The translations under genes were made by a program, and so were the position numbers. From Azorhizobium caulinodans ORS 571 (GTDB lineage: Bacteria; Pseudomonadota; Alphaproteobacteria; Rhizobiales; Xanthobacteraceae): a DNA stretch of 64,000 nucleotides. The stretch is from positions 1,679,501 through 1,743,500 of the forward strand of contig NC_009937.1 of assembly GCF_000010525.1 (NCBI RefSeq), read 5' to 3'. Positions within the stretch are counted from its first letter, which is position 1, and every line of letters starts with the position of its first letter. The notes beneath the pieces were generated by a model that did not search any database, was not told the origin of the DNA, and worked only from the letters and a program-made list of their open reading frames with translations. This document shows positions 23,085 to 31,442 of this stretch, in pieces.

Positions 23085-24419
23085 TCAGAAGCCGCCCTTG
23101 CCCGGAATCCAGTCGGTGCCTGCAAGCGGCACGCCAGCCATGGCGGCCGCTTCCATGGTGAGGGCCACGAGGTCCTCCGGCTCCAGATTGTGCAGATGGC
23201 TCTTGCCGCAGGCACGGGCGATGGTCTGCGCCTCCAGCGTCATCACCGCTAGATAGTTGGCAAGGCGCCGCCCGGCCTTCACCGGGTCGAGCCGGGCGGC
23301 GAGCGCCGGATCCTGCGTGGTGATGCCCGCCGGGTCCTTGCCCTCGTGCCAGTCGTCATAGGCCCCGGCGGTGGAGCCGAGCGCCTGATATTCGGCCTCG
23401 TGGATCGGATCATTGTCGCCCAGCGCCACCAGAGCCGCCGTGCCGATGGCGACCGCATCGGCGCCCAGCGCGAGCGCCTTCGCCACGTCCGCACCATTGC
23501 GGATGCCGCCGGAGACGATGAGCTGCACCTTGCGGTGCATGCCGAGGTCCTTCAGCGCCTGCACCGCCGGGCGGATCGCGGCGAGGATCGGGATGCCCAC
23601 ATGCTCGATGAACACGTCCTGCGTTGCGGCGGTGCCGCCCTGCATGCCGTCCAGCACCACCACATCGGCGCCCGACTTCACGGCAAGCGAGATGTCGTAA
23701 TAGGGGCGGGAGGCGCCGACCTTCACATAGATGGGCTTTTCCCAGTCGGTCAGCTCGCGCAGCTCCTCGATCTTGATCTCCAGATCATCGGGGCCGGTCC
23801 AGTCGGGATGGCGGCAGGCCGAGCGCTGGTCGATGCCGGCGGGCAGGGTGCGCATGCCGGCGACGCGCTCGGTGATCTTCTGGCCGAGCAGCATGCCGCC
23901 GCCGCCGGGCTTGGCGCCCTGGCCGATCACGATCTCGATGGCGTCCGCCTTGCGCAGATCGTTGGGGTTCATGCCGTAACGCGAGGGCAGATACTGATAG
24001 ACCAGCGTCTGCGAGCTCTGGCGCTCCTCCGGCGTCATGCCGCCGTCGCCCGTGGTGGTGGAGGTGCCCATGGCCGAGGCGCCGCGCCCCAGCGCTTCCT
24101 TGGCATTGGCCGACAGCGCGCCGAAGCTCATGCCGGCGATGGTCACGGGCGTCCTGAGGCGGACCGGCTTCTTGGCGAAGCGCGTGCCGAGCACCACGTC
24201 GGTGCCGCACTTCTCGCGATAACCTTCCAGCGGATAGCGCGACACGGAGGCGCCGAGGAACAGCAGGTCGTCGAAATGCGGCAGCTTGCGCTTGGTGCCG
24301 CCGCCGCGGATGTCATAGATGCCGGTCGCTGCCGCGCGCCGGATCTCGGACAGCGTGTGCGGATCGAAGGTGGAGGAGAAGCGGGGCAGGGTGCGGGGCA
24401 CGTTGTTGTGCGCGGTCAT
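23085..24419 (-). CDS. mgsC: N-methylglutamate synthase subunit C (FMN-binding glutamate synthase domain)
   Basis: 444 residues from ATG at 24419 with GGGAGA nine bases upstream. It is a stand-alone glutamate-synthase core domain: TPVTIAGMSFGALSANAKEA at the start of the barrel, then STTTGDGGMTPEE, IGQGAKPGGGGMLLG (2-oxoglutarate/FMN loop), VVLDGMQGGTAATQDVF and VSGGIRNGADVAKALALGAD (FMN phosphate site). The Cys cluster near the C-terminus (IARACGKSHLHNLEPEDLVA) has lost most of the 3Fe-4S ligands of GltB. With MgsA and MgsB it transfers the methylamino group to 2-oxoglutarate. Third gene of mgsABC-gmaS. Confidence 0.88.
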   Translation of the reverse strand: MTAHNNVPRTLPRFSSTFDPHTLSEIRRAAATGIYDIRGGGTKRKLPHFDDLLFLGASVSRYPLEGYREKCGTDVVLGTRFAKKPVRLRTPVTIAGMSFGALSANAKEALGRGASAMGTSTTTGDGGMTPEERQSSQTLVYQYLPSRYGMNPNDLRKADAIEIVIGQGAKPGGGGMLLGQKITERVAGMRTLPAGIDQRSACRHPDWTGPDDLEIKIEELRELTDWEKPIYVKVGASRPYYDISLAVKSGADVVVLDGMQGGTAATQDVFIEHVGIPILAAIRPAVQALKDLGMHRKVQLIVSGGIRNGADVAKALALGADAVAIGTAALVALGDNDPIHEAEYQALGSTAGAYDDWHEGKDPAGITTQDPALAARLDPVKAGRRLANYLAVMTLEAQTIARACGKSHLHNLEPEDLVALTMEAAAMAGVPLAGTDWIPGKGGF

Positions 24420-24432
24420 GGTTGTCTCCCGC

Positions 24433-25140
24433 TCAATAGGCATCGACATTGTCGATGTGGAAGTTGTAGAGCCGCCGGGCCGAGCCGTAGCGCTTGAATT
24501 CCGAGACATCGATGGTCCCGGCAAGGCCGGCTGCGCTGAGCTTTTCCGCCAGCAGCGCCTTGTGCTCCTCGCGCATCTCCTTCTCGATGCAGTCGGCGCC
24601 GAGGCTCTTCACCGTGCCGCGCACGAAGAGTTTTGCTTCATAGAGGCTGTCGCCCAGCGCATCGCCCGCATCGCCGAACACGATGAGGTGGCCGGCCTGC
24701 CCCATGAAGGCGCTCATGTGGCCGATGGAGCCCTTCACGATGATGTCCACGCCCTTCATGGAGATGCCGCAGCGGGCCGAGGCATTGCCCTCGATCAGCA
24801 GCGTGCCGCCATGGGCGGTGGCGCCCGCCGCCTGGCTGGCGTCGCCCTTCACATGGACGAAGCCGCTCATCATGTTCTCGGCGACGCCGACGCCCGCATT
24901 GCCGTTGATGGTCACGCGGGCCTGCTGGTTCATGCCGGCGCAGTAATACCCAACGTGGCCGTCGATCTCGACCTCCAGCGGGGCGTTGATGCCAACCGCC
25001 AGCGCATGGCGGCCGTTGGGGTTCGCCACATGCCAACGGCGGGCGTTGGTCTCGACGCCCGCCTTGTGGAGGGCGGCGTTCAACTCGCGCAGCGGCTGGG
25101 CGGCGAGATCGAAGGTGAGGTCGGTTGCTGGCGCGGTCAT
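24433..25140 (-). CDS. mgsB: N-methylglutamate synthase subunit B (GXGXG domain)
   Basis: 235 residues. The chain is a right-handed beta-helix with repeated Gly motifs (INGNAGVGVAENMMSGFVHV, HGGTLLIEGNASARCGISMK, IVKGSIGHMSAFMGQAGHLI), the GXGXG domain that in glutamate synthase forms the C-terminal structural part. It has no active site of its own. The start overlaps the mgsA stop by four bases (ATGA) and mgsC follows after 13 bases, so the three subunits are made together. Confidence 0.87.
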   Translation of the reverse strand: MTAPATDLTFDLAAQPLRELNAALHKAGVETNARRWHVANPNGRHALAVGINAPLEVEIDGHVGYYCAGMNQQARVTINGNAGVGVAENMMSGFVHVKGDASQAAGATAHGGTLLIEGNASARCGISMKGVDIIVKGSIGHMSAFMGQAGHLIVFGDAGDALGDSLYEAKLFVRGTVKSLGADCIEKEMREEHKALLAEKLSAAGLAGTIDVSEFKRYGSARRLYNFHIDNVDAY

Positions 25141-26036
25141 GCGGCGCGGTCCCAGAAATAGACGGTGGCAGGTTCGGGTTCGAAGACCTTGGCCTTCGCG
25201 ATGCCGGGCAGGTCCACGAGCGCCCGGTATTCGGAGCCGAAGGCCACATACTGGTCGGTCTCGGCCATCACGGCGGGCTTGCAGGCGATGGGATCGCGCA
25301 GCACGCCGAAGCCGCTCTCGGTGCCCACCACGAAGGTGTAGAAGCCATCGAGATCGTCGAGGCCCGCCTTCAGTGCCTCGCCGAGTGTTGCGCCTTCGCG
25401 CATGCGCCAGGTGAGATAGCCGGCGGCCACCTCGCTGTCGTTCTCGGTGGCGAAGGTGAGGCCTTCGCGGGTGAGCACGCGGCGCAGGTCGTTGTGGTTC
25501 GACAGCGAGCCATTGTGCACGAGGCACTGGTCGCGGCCGGTGGAGAAGGGATGGGCGCCGGCGGTGGTCACGGCGCTTTCGGTGGCCATGCGGGTGTGGC
25601 CGATGCCGTGGGTGCCGCGCATCTTGGAGAGATCGAAGCGCAGCGCCACGTCGCTCGGCAGGCCCACTTCCTTGAAGATTTCCATGCGGGCGCCGGAGCC
25701 CACCAGGGCGACCTCCGGATGGTCGCTGGCCAAGGCCGCGCGCACCGCTGCCTCGGCAGCGGCCGGCACCTCGATGACGGCGTGGGTGGCGCGGACGGAG
25801 AGGCCCGGCGCGCCGCCGGCGCTCACCGAGAGGCTGCGGGCCAGCGCCTCGAAATCATAGCCCGCCGCTGCCCGCAGAGAGAGCTTCACATGGTCCGCCG
25901 TGCCGGCGCCATAGACCGCGAAGCCGGCACTGTCCGGCCCCCGATCGGTCATCACGCAGAGCATGGAAGAGAGCATTTGGCCGAGCTCGGGTTCGAGCTT
26001 CGGGTCTTTCAGAAAGATGCCGACAATGCCGCACAT
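25137..26036 (-). CDS. mgsA: N-methylglutamate synthase subunit A (class II glutamine amidotransferase domain)
   Basis: 299 residues starting MCGIVGIFL, so after Met removal Cys2 is the Ntn-hydrolase nucleophile. Further GATase II landmarks are GIGHTRMATESAVTTAGAHP (Arg and the oxyanion region), CLVHNGSLSNHNDLR (Asn/Gly) and TENDSEVAAGYL (Asp). In this complex the domain is thought to act on gamma-glutamylmethylamide, releasing methylamine through the tunnel to MgsC. First gene of mgsABC-gmaS; its promoter is in the 95 bases after the XRE gene. Confidence 0.88.
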   Translation of the reverse strand: MCGIVGIFLKDPKLEPELGQMLSSMLCVMTDRGPDSAGFAVYGAGTADHVKLSLRAAAGYDFEALARSLSVSAGGAPGLSVRATHAVIEVPAAAEAAVRAALASDHPEVALVGSGARMEIFKEVGLPSDVALRFDLSKMRGTHGIGHTRMATESAVTTAGAHPFSTGRDQCLVHNGSLSNHNDLRRVLTREGLTFATENDSEVAAGYLTWRMREGATLGEALKAGLDDLDGFYTFVVGTESGFGVLRDPIACKPAVMAETDQYVAFGSEYRALVDLPGIAKAKVFEPEPATVYFWDRAA

Positions 26037-26113
26037 GGCGTTGCTCCATCGCCCTTCGGGGCCATGGAGATTTGGTACGTCGCGCCGCCGGAATCGTCAA
26101 TGGGGGGAATATT

Positions 26114-26132
26114 ATTTTCCTACGAAGAAAAT
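26114..26132. promoter_or_regulatory. Dyad in the mgsA upstream region, candidate XRE-cupin operator
   Basis: ATTTTC-(7)-GAAAAT inside a short AT-rich stretch between the XRE stop and mgsA. It is the only obvious dyad in the 95-base gap and is well placed for control of the mgs operon. Confidence 0.35.
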
Positions 26133-26797
26133 CACTCCGCCTGCCGGCTGTAGACGATGATGGAGAGATAGGTCATCGGGCGGGTGATCAATTCCTCCGG
26201 CCCATGGGCGGCGGCGGAATCGAACATGAGGGAATCGCCGGGCCGCAGGTGGTAGGTGCGGTCGCCGTGGCGATAGACCACCTCGCCGGACAGCATGTGG
26301 ATGAACTCCACCCCGCCATGGCGGAAGCTGGTGTAGGGCACGGCTTCCTGCGTGAGCGTGATGAGATAGGGCTCCACCACGATGTCGCCGCCGAGCCCGT
26401 GGCCCAGCAGTTCGTACTGGTGGCCGACCTTCGTGCCGCGGCGCTCGATGACGACGCCCTGGCCTGCCTTCACATAGGAGCAGTCGTGCCGCTCCTCGAA
26501 GGTGGAGAACAGCGCCGTGATGGGCACATTGAGCGCCCGCGCGACGGACTGGAGCGTGGAGAGGGAGGGGGAGATCTGCCCGTTCTCGATCTTCGAGAGC
26601 ATGCCCACGGAGATTCCCGCCGCATTGGCGAGATCGGAGACGGTGAGGTCGAGCTGGCGCCGGATGGAGCGGACTTGGATTCCGAGGGCCTGCTCGAGGC
26701 TGGTCGCGCCGGCGGCGGGCGCACCGGAACCCGTGATGTAGGAGGCTGTCTCGGTTTCGTCCTTGGCGGCTTTGCTTCTGCGGTCCGGCACTCTCAT
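26132..26797 (-). CDS. XRE-family regulator with C-terminal cupin domain
   Basis: 221 residues from ATG at 26797, with AAGAAGGA just upstream. The helix-turn-helix occupies about residues 40-95 (IRRQLDLTVSDLANAAGISV, MLSKIENGQISPSLSTLQSV). The cupin domain follows from about 140 (TSFRHGGVEFIHMLSGEVVY, LRPGDSLMFDSAAAHGPEE) and probably senses a small ligand. Relatives (PuuR-like) control polyamine and amino-acid genes. It is directly upstream of mgsABC-gmaS on the same strand, so it likely regulates that operon and itself. It ends with only 95 bases before mgsA. Confidence 0.85.
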   Translation of the reverse strand: MRVPDRRSKAAKDETETASYITGSGAPAAGATSLEQALGIQVRSIRRQLDLTVSDLANAAGISVGMLSKIENGQISPSLSTLQSVARALNVPITALFSTFEERHDCSYVKAGQGVVIERRGTKVGHQYELLGHGLGGDIVVEPYLITLTQEAVPYTSFRHGGVEFIHMLSGEVVYRHGDRTYHLRPGDSLMFDSAAAHGPEELITRPMTYLSIIVYSRQAE

Positions 26798-26923
26798 GTC
26801 CTTCTTGGGCCTCCCTCCCTTTCGGGCCGGAATGACCAAACTATCAGATGCAGAACATACCGCTGCGCGCGTCGGTGCCAATCATCAACCTGAAAATTGC
26901 CTTGGGTCCCGGCGGAGCGTTCC

Positions 26924-26967
26924 GTCTCCCGCCCCGTCCGGTGTGTGTCCGGTACGGGGCGGGAGAC
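26924..26967. terminator. Long GC-rich stem-loop
   Basis: 14-bp perfect stem (GTCTCCCGCCCCGT with ACGGGGCGGGAGAC) with the inner CCGG pair extending it. It lies between the XRE promoter and the autotransporter 3' end, and may be an extra terminator or a repeat-derived element. Confidence 0.45.
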
Positions 26968-27007
26968 CGGGCCGCGGCCCCGCCCCGGGTCGCGGCCGCA
27001 CCCTGAA

Positions 27008-27029
27008 GCGCGCTCCGGTCGGAGCGCGC
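27008..27029 (-). terminator. Hairpin after autotransporter gene
   Basis: Perfect 10-bp stem GCGCGCTCCG / CGGAGCGCGC with a two-base centre, 20 bases beyond the stop. No long T-tract. Confidence 0.5.
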
Positions 27030-27048
27030 CCGTTTCAAGGAAGGCCGG

Positions 27049-30000
27049 TCAGAAGGCGACCTTCAGATTGGCCTTGAGGGTGGAGTCCTGCGCATCCGCC
27101 GCCAGCACGCCGTCATAGGCGACCGAGGCGCTGACGTTGTTCGTGAAGCCGTAGGCCAGTCCCAGGTTCAGGGCGAGCGCATCGCGGGCGATGGGCGTGC
27201 CGGTGACGAGGAAGGGGTTGGAGCCCGCGAACCACATGGTCGCTCCGGTGGCGGTGTCGCCGAAGGCGTGCTGCCAGCCGAGCTTGGCGCTGGGCGTCAG
27301 CGTGCCGTTGCCGAGGGCGATGTCGGTGCTGACGCGGGCACCCACCGTGGTGAGCGTCGTCGTCATGCCGAGCGTCGAGCCATAGAGCGCCGCCGCGCCG
27401 CCGGTCTCATGGAAGGCATCGAAGTCCTGCTTCACGTAGGCGACCGAGGCGAAGGGCGAGACCTGTGCCTGGTTGACCCTGAAGTCGTAGGACAGTTCAC
27501 CGAACACCTGCGTGGTGTTGCCGTCCGCGCTGCTGCCGAGCTGGTTCCACAGGCCGGAGAAGGCCACCGTGCGGCTGGTGTCGATGTTGTTCCAGCTGTA
27601 GGCGACGCCATACTTGGCGAGCAGGGCGCCGAAGCGGGTGGCGCCATAGGCGGCGAGATCCGTATGGCTGTTGTCCACGGTGGAATTCAGGCTGCCCACA
27701 TTGCCGGCCGACGAGCCGGTGCCGAGCGCAAGGCCGAGCCTCGTGTTGCCGAACACCTCCACGTCCGCGCCGCCGATGAAGCCGCTCTGCGTCCAGTCGA
27801 GCTTGTAGGCGCCGCTGCCGGAGGCATTGCCCCAGCCGCCATAGCCCGTGGCCCAGATGGCGATATCGAGGCTCTTGGAAAGCCGGGCGCTGTCGGTGCC
27901 GGCCTTGGCGGCGGCGGAGCCGTCGAGGCGGTCATAGATGGCCGAGCGCACCTGCCGGGCATCCTCGAACACCTGCGCGGCCGCGGAGGCATGGGCCTCA
28001 CCCGAGAGCTGGGCAAGGGCATAGGGCAAAGCGGCCGGGGTGAGGGTGTAGAGATTGCCGAACAGGAGGCCGGTGGTGCCGGCCATGGCAACGCCGGCCG
28101 TCGGACGGAAGCTGTCGAGCGCCGCGCCCGTAGCATTGGTGTTGGCGGTGCTGGCAAGGCCGTTCGCCGCCAGCGTGCCATAGGAGAGCGGCGTCACCAC
28201 GAGGCTGAGGCTGGTGGGCGTGTAGAGCGCATCGAAGCGCGTGGAGGTGGGCAGGCCGCTCGCCGGCTGGGCGAGGCCCGAGAAGGAGCCGGCAAGACCT
28301 GCGCTCGTCTGGATCACCGTGTAGCTGCTGCCGAGGCTCGGCGTGTAGCTGTTCGTGGCGCTGCCGGTGATGCCCCGCAGCGTCGGCGTGATCGTGCCGC
28401 CGGTGACCGTCACCGTGCCGCTGGAGCCTGTTGTGACGAGGCGCGAGTAATTGCCCGCGCCGGTCCCCGTTCCCGTGCCGTCGATGTCGGTCTGGAAGGT
28501 GGAGCCGGAGGCGAAGGTGACCGGGCCGGCCACCGTGAGGGTGCCGGGCGAGTTGCCGGGGGCGAGGCGGCCGGCCACCACGAGCGGGCCGTTCAGCGTG
28601 CCGGTGCCGCGCAAGGTGCCCGAGCTGCCGATGGCGAGCTGGGACGCAAAGGCGCCGTTGACCGAAAGCTGGCCGCCGATCACCGCCGTGAGGCCGGTGT
28701 AGGAATTGTTGCCGGTGAGCGAGAGGGTGCCGGCGCCGTCCTTCACCAGATTGCCGGTGCCGGAGATGGCGCCGCTGAAGATGAAGCTGTCCGAGCGGTT
28801 GAAGGCCAGCGTGCCATTGTCCACCACATTGCCGACGATCGAGCCGGTGGTGCCGCCATTGCCGATCTGGAGCGTTCCGGAACTGATCGTCGTGCCGCCG
28901 GTGTAGGTGTTGGTGCCGGTGAGGATGGTGGTGCCGGTGCCGGCCTGGACGAGACGTCCGGTGCCGGAGACTGCGCCGCCAAAGGTCAGCGTGTCGGAAC
29001 GCTTGAAGGCGAGCGTGTCGCTGTTGGCGACGTTGCCCACGATGGCGCCGGTGGTGCCACCATTGCCGATCTGGAGCGTACCGGAGCTGATCGTCGTGCC
29101 GCCGGTATAGGTGTTGGCGCCGGTGAGGGTGAGCGTGCCGGCGCCCGCCTTCACGAGATTGCCGGCGCCGGACACCACGCCGCCATAAGTGAGTGCGTCC
29201 GAGCGGTTGAAGGCAAGTGTGCCGTTGTCCAGAACGTTGCCGGTGATGGAGCCCGTCGTGCCGCCATTGCCGATCTGCAGCGTGCCGCCTGCGATGGTGG
29301 TGCCGCCGGAATAGGTGTTCGTGCCGATGAGCGTCAGCGTGCCGGCGCCCGCCTTGATGAGCCCGCCGGTGCCGGAGATGTCGTTGCTGAAGGTGGAGCT
29401 GTAGCCCTTCGTGTCGAGCGTCGTCGTGGTGACGAACTGGCCATAGCCGAGCACGGCCTTGGCGGCGTTCACAAGGCCCCAGCCATAGACGTCGTCCACG
29501 CCGGGCGCGCCGAGGTCGGTCGCGGTGGTGAGCAGCGCCTGCTGCAGGTCATAAGCGGTGAACCAGGGGAAGGCTTCCTTCACCAGCGCCGCGACGCCGG
29601 AGACGACCGGCGTCGCCATGGAGGTACCGGACTTGTCTCCATAGCCGCCATCGGTGCCGGTTCCTTCGCCCAGCGTCACCGTCGAATAGATGGCGACGCC
29701 CGGCGCCACGAGGCACCAGTCCTTGGCGACGCCGCAGCGGTTGCTGAAATTGGCGATGGTGTTGTTCGCATCCACCGCTCCGACCGCGAGCCAGTTGTTC
29801 TTCAGCTCCGGCACCAGATAGGGCATGCCGCCGAGCACATCCGGACTGGACTGGGCTTCATTGCCGGTGGCGAACACCATGAGCGTGCCGGCGGCTGCCG
29901 TCGCCCGCATGGAAGCGAGCATCGTCGGATACAGGGAATCGACTTCGGCACGCGTATATTCGGTGACGTTGCACTTGTCAGTCGGGCGCCGGACGCAGTC

Positions 30001-30537
30001 GTTCAGGCCGAGGCTGTTGCTGGCGATGGCCACGTTCTGCGCGGCGACGTAATTCCAGGCAGCCGAAAAGAAAGTATCGGGGTTATTCGTGGTGTCATTG
30101 TAGACGACCGGAAGGATATTGGCGTTATAGGCCACACCCTGCATCTCCGTGCCGTTCCGTGCGGCGGCGATGATACCGGCCACGTGGGTGCCGTGACTGC
30201 CCGAATTGGTGGGCGTCTTCGCGTCCGTATCATGATCCTCATTGATCTGGACCGGAATGTTGAAGGCGAAGTCGTAGCCCGGCACGATGCGGCCTGTGAA
30301 CTCCGGGTGACGGGTATCGAGGCCGCTGTCGACGACTGCGACGGTGACGCCCGCCCCTGTGAACCCGAGGGCATAGGCTGCGGCCGCGTTCACCTGCGCC
30401 AGGGCGCCTGAGCGATAATATTCGGGGGTCAGGAACGAATTGGCGCTCTGCGCGAGCGCCGGCTGGGCCAGCAGGCTCAAGGCGGTCGCGGCAAGAAGAT
30501 ATTGCAGGCGCTTGGCCAGAACGGAACGATTGGGCAT
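27049..30537 (-). CDS. Autotransporter serine protease (subtilisin passenger, PATR repeats, beta-barrel)
   Basis: 1162 residues from ATG at 30537, which begins a clean signal peptide (MPNRSVLAKRLQYLLAATAL...PALAQ, about 30 residues). The S8 subtilase domain spans about residues 50-375 with all three catalytic residues: Asp70 in AVVDSGLDTRHPEF, His115 in SGSHGTHVAG and Ser in GTSMATPVVSG. A stalk of four near-identical units of 68 residues follows (about 390-640; each has GTLTLTGANTYTGGTTIS and GTLQIGNGGTTG), the passenger-associated transport repeat. A spacer and the C-terminal autotransporter domain (about the last 290 residues, ending LKANLKVAF with terminal Phe) complete it. It is exported by the type V route and displays or sheds a protease. 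Monocistronic. Confidence 0.93.
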   Translation of the reverse strand: MPNRSVLAKRLQYLLAATALSLLAQPALAQSANSFLTPEYYRSGALAQVNAAAAYALGFTGAGVTVAVVDSGLDTRHPEFTGRIVPGYDFAFNIPVQINEDHDTDAKTPTNSGSHGTHVAGIIAAARNGTEMQGVAYNANILPVVYNDTTNNPDTFFSAAWNYVAAQNVAIASNSLGLNDCVRRPTDKCNVTEYTRAEVDSLYPTMLASMRATAAAGTLMVFATGNEAQSSPDVLGGMPYLVPELKNNWLAVGAVDANNTIANFSNRCGVAKDWCLVAPGVAIYSTVTLGEGTGTDGGYGDKSGTSMATPVVSGVAALVKEAFPWFTAYDLQQALLTTATDLGAPGVDDVYGWGLVNAAKAVLGYGQFVTTTTLDTKGYSSTFSNDISGTGGLIKAGAGTLTLIGTNTYSGGTTIAGGTLQIGNGGTTGSITGNVLDNGTLAFNRSDALTYGGVVSGAGNLVKAGAGTLTLTGANTYTGGTTISSGTLQIGNGGTTGAIVGNVANSDTLAFKRSDTLTFGGAVSGTGRLVQAGTGTTILTGTNTYTGGTTISSGTLQIGNGGTTGSIVGNVVDNGTLAFNRSDSFIFSGAISGTGNLVKDGAGTLSLTGNNSYTGLTAVIGGQLSVNGAFASQLAIGSSGTLRGTGTLNGPLVVAGRLAPGNSPGTLTVAGPVTFASGSTFQTDIDGTGTGTGAGNYSRLVTTGSSGTVTVTGGTITPTLRGITGSATNSYTPSLGSSYTVIQTSAGLAGSFSGLAQPASGLPTSTRFDALYTPTSLSLVVTPLSYGTLAANGLASTANTNATGAALDSFRPTAGVAMAGTTGLLFGNLYTLTPAALPYALAQLSGEAHASAAAQVFEDARQVRSAIYDRLDGSAAAKAGTDSARLSKSLDIAIWATGYGGWGNASGSGAYKLDWTQSGFIGGADVEVFGNTRLGLALGTGSSAGNVGSLNSTVDNSHTDLAAYGATRFGALLAKYGVAYSWNNIDTSRTVAFSGLWNQLGSSADGNTTQVFGELSYDFRVNQAQVSPFASVAYVKQDFDAFHETGGAAALYGSTLGMTTTLTTVGARVSTDIALGNGTLTPSAKLGWQHAFGDTATGATMWFAGSNPFLVTGTPIARDALALNLGLAYGFTNNVSASVAYDGVLAADAQDSTLKANLKVAF
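28690..29375. repeat. Tandem 204-bp coding repeats inside the autotransporter gene
   Basis: The stretch cgtgccgccg and its context recur at 28891, 29095 and about 29299, i.e. every 204 bases (68 codons), with a more diverged unit at the 28.7 kb end. These encode the PATR units and are prone to recombination or assembly collapse. Confidence 0.8.
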
Positions 30538-31249
30538 TTCTGCATCCACTGCGGGGTGAGGATGGTATTGAAAGCTATTCAACTGTCCGCCTGCGCAAAG
30601 TGCGGCTGCATATCAAGACTTGGGTCGGCTCGGCCCAAGTCGTGATCTCGACAGTCTGAAGCTGCTACTCAATGTCTAGCTACCTCGGCCATGGCGGTGC
30701 GTCGCGTCAAGGGGGCGTTGCCGGTCACTGTTGTCGCTGTTTTTCGGAAAAGCCGCACGGAAACAGGATTTTCCGGTATTATCCATGTGTACTCGACCCG
30801 AAAAGTGCCGCCTGCAGCGGGGCTCGGAGGCGCGCTTCGGAGCGGTTGCGGATGGGAGCGCGGTTGGGGTGAGCGGCATGACTGGCCTCCGCCGGCGCCG
30901 CGGGAGAATGACGGCGCTCTGCCCCAGAGCCTCATGACGATACCGAGACGGGGGGATCCCCGCTTAAGGTCGGAGGAACTGCCATGCGGGACGTGCAGGG
31001 CGCACGGGATCGCCGCCGCAGGGCCCATCGTCGCTGCGAGAAAATCGGAAGCCTTTGCGGACGGTTTCAGGTGGGGCGCGGGGCGGCACTTGCGTGGGAG
31101 TTGCGGTCGAATATGTTGCGATTGCTGGGGTTTTGGGGCGCTTGTTCGGCGAAATATCCACAGGCTGCACGTTGCCAGCGCCCTCCTATGGACAGGCCCG
31201 GCCGTACCTTCTATACACGCGGCTCTGAGGCGGTCACGCACCGCCCGGC
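30538..31249. other. Intergenic region without convincing gene
   Basis: About 700 bases between the autotransporter start and tRNA-Phe. Several open frames exist on both strands, but they are Arg/Pro/Ser-rich, lack ribosome sites and contradict one another, as GC-rich non-coding DNA does. The part next to the autotransporter (30560-30680) should hold its promoter. Confidence 0.6.
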
Positions 31250-31325
31250 GCCCAGGTAGCTCAGTTGGTAGAGCATGCGACTGAAAATCGCAGTGTCGGT
31301 GGTTCGATTCCGCCCCTGGGCACCA
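31250..31325 (+). tRNA. tRNA-Phe (GAA)
   Basis: 76 bases. The acceptor stem GCCCAGG pairs with CCTGGGC, the D-arm contains TAGCTCAGTTGGTAGAGCA, the anticodon loop is CTGAAAATC with anticodon GAA, the T-arm has GGTTCGATTCC, and an encoded CCA follows the discriminator A at 31322. It decodes UUC/UUU. No integrase lies beside it. Confidence 0.97.
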
Positions 31326-31409
31326 TATCTCTTCTGAAAATCACATATCCCTAAGCGCGAGCGTTTACGTTATCGCAGCTGATCGGTTCAGCCCGGCCGT
31401 CGTGCGCGT

Positions 31410-31430
31410 CCGCCGGCGCGGGGCCGGCGG
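31410..31430. terminator. Hairpin between tRNA-Phe and LOG gene
   Basis: 8-bp stem CCGCCGGC / GCCGGCGG with a five-base loop, just beyond the stop of the minus-strand LOG gene. Confidence 0.45.
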
Positions 31431-31442
31431 GAGATCATGCGC

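Noticed and set aside
28690-29375. Separate non-coding repeat array
   Set aside because: Period is exactly 68 codons and in frame; it encodes the autotransporter stalk.
27268-30411. Plus-strand open frame of 1047 codons opposite the autotransporter
   Set aside because: Antisense shadow of a confidently assigned gene; its repeats merely mirror the coding repeats, and no family resemblance is visible.
30669-31241. Overlapping open frames on both strands between autotransporter and tRNA-Phe
   Set aside because: Low-complexity Arg/Pro/Ser composition, no ribosome sites, no family resemblance.
31250-31325. tRNA-Phe as attachment site of the mobile element
   Set aside because: The integrase is 27 kb away, with chromosomal genes between; no partial tRNA copy was seen near 58.5 kb.
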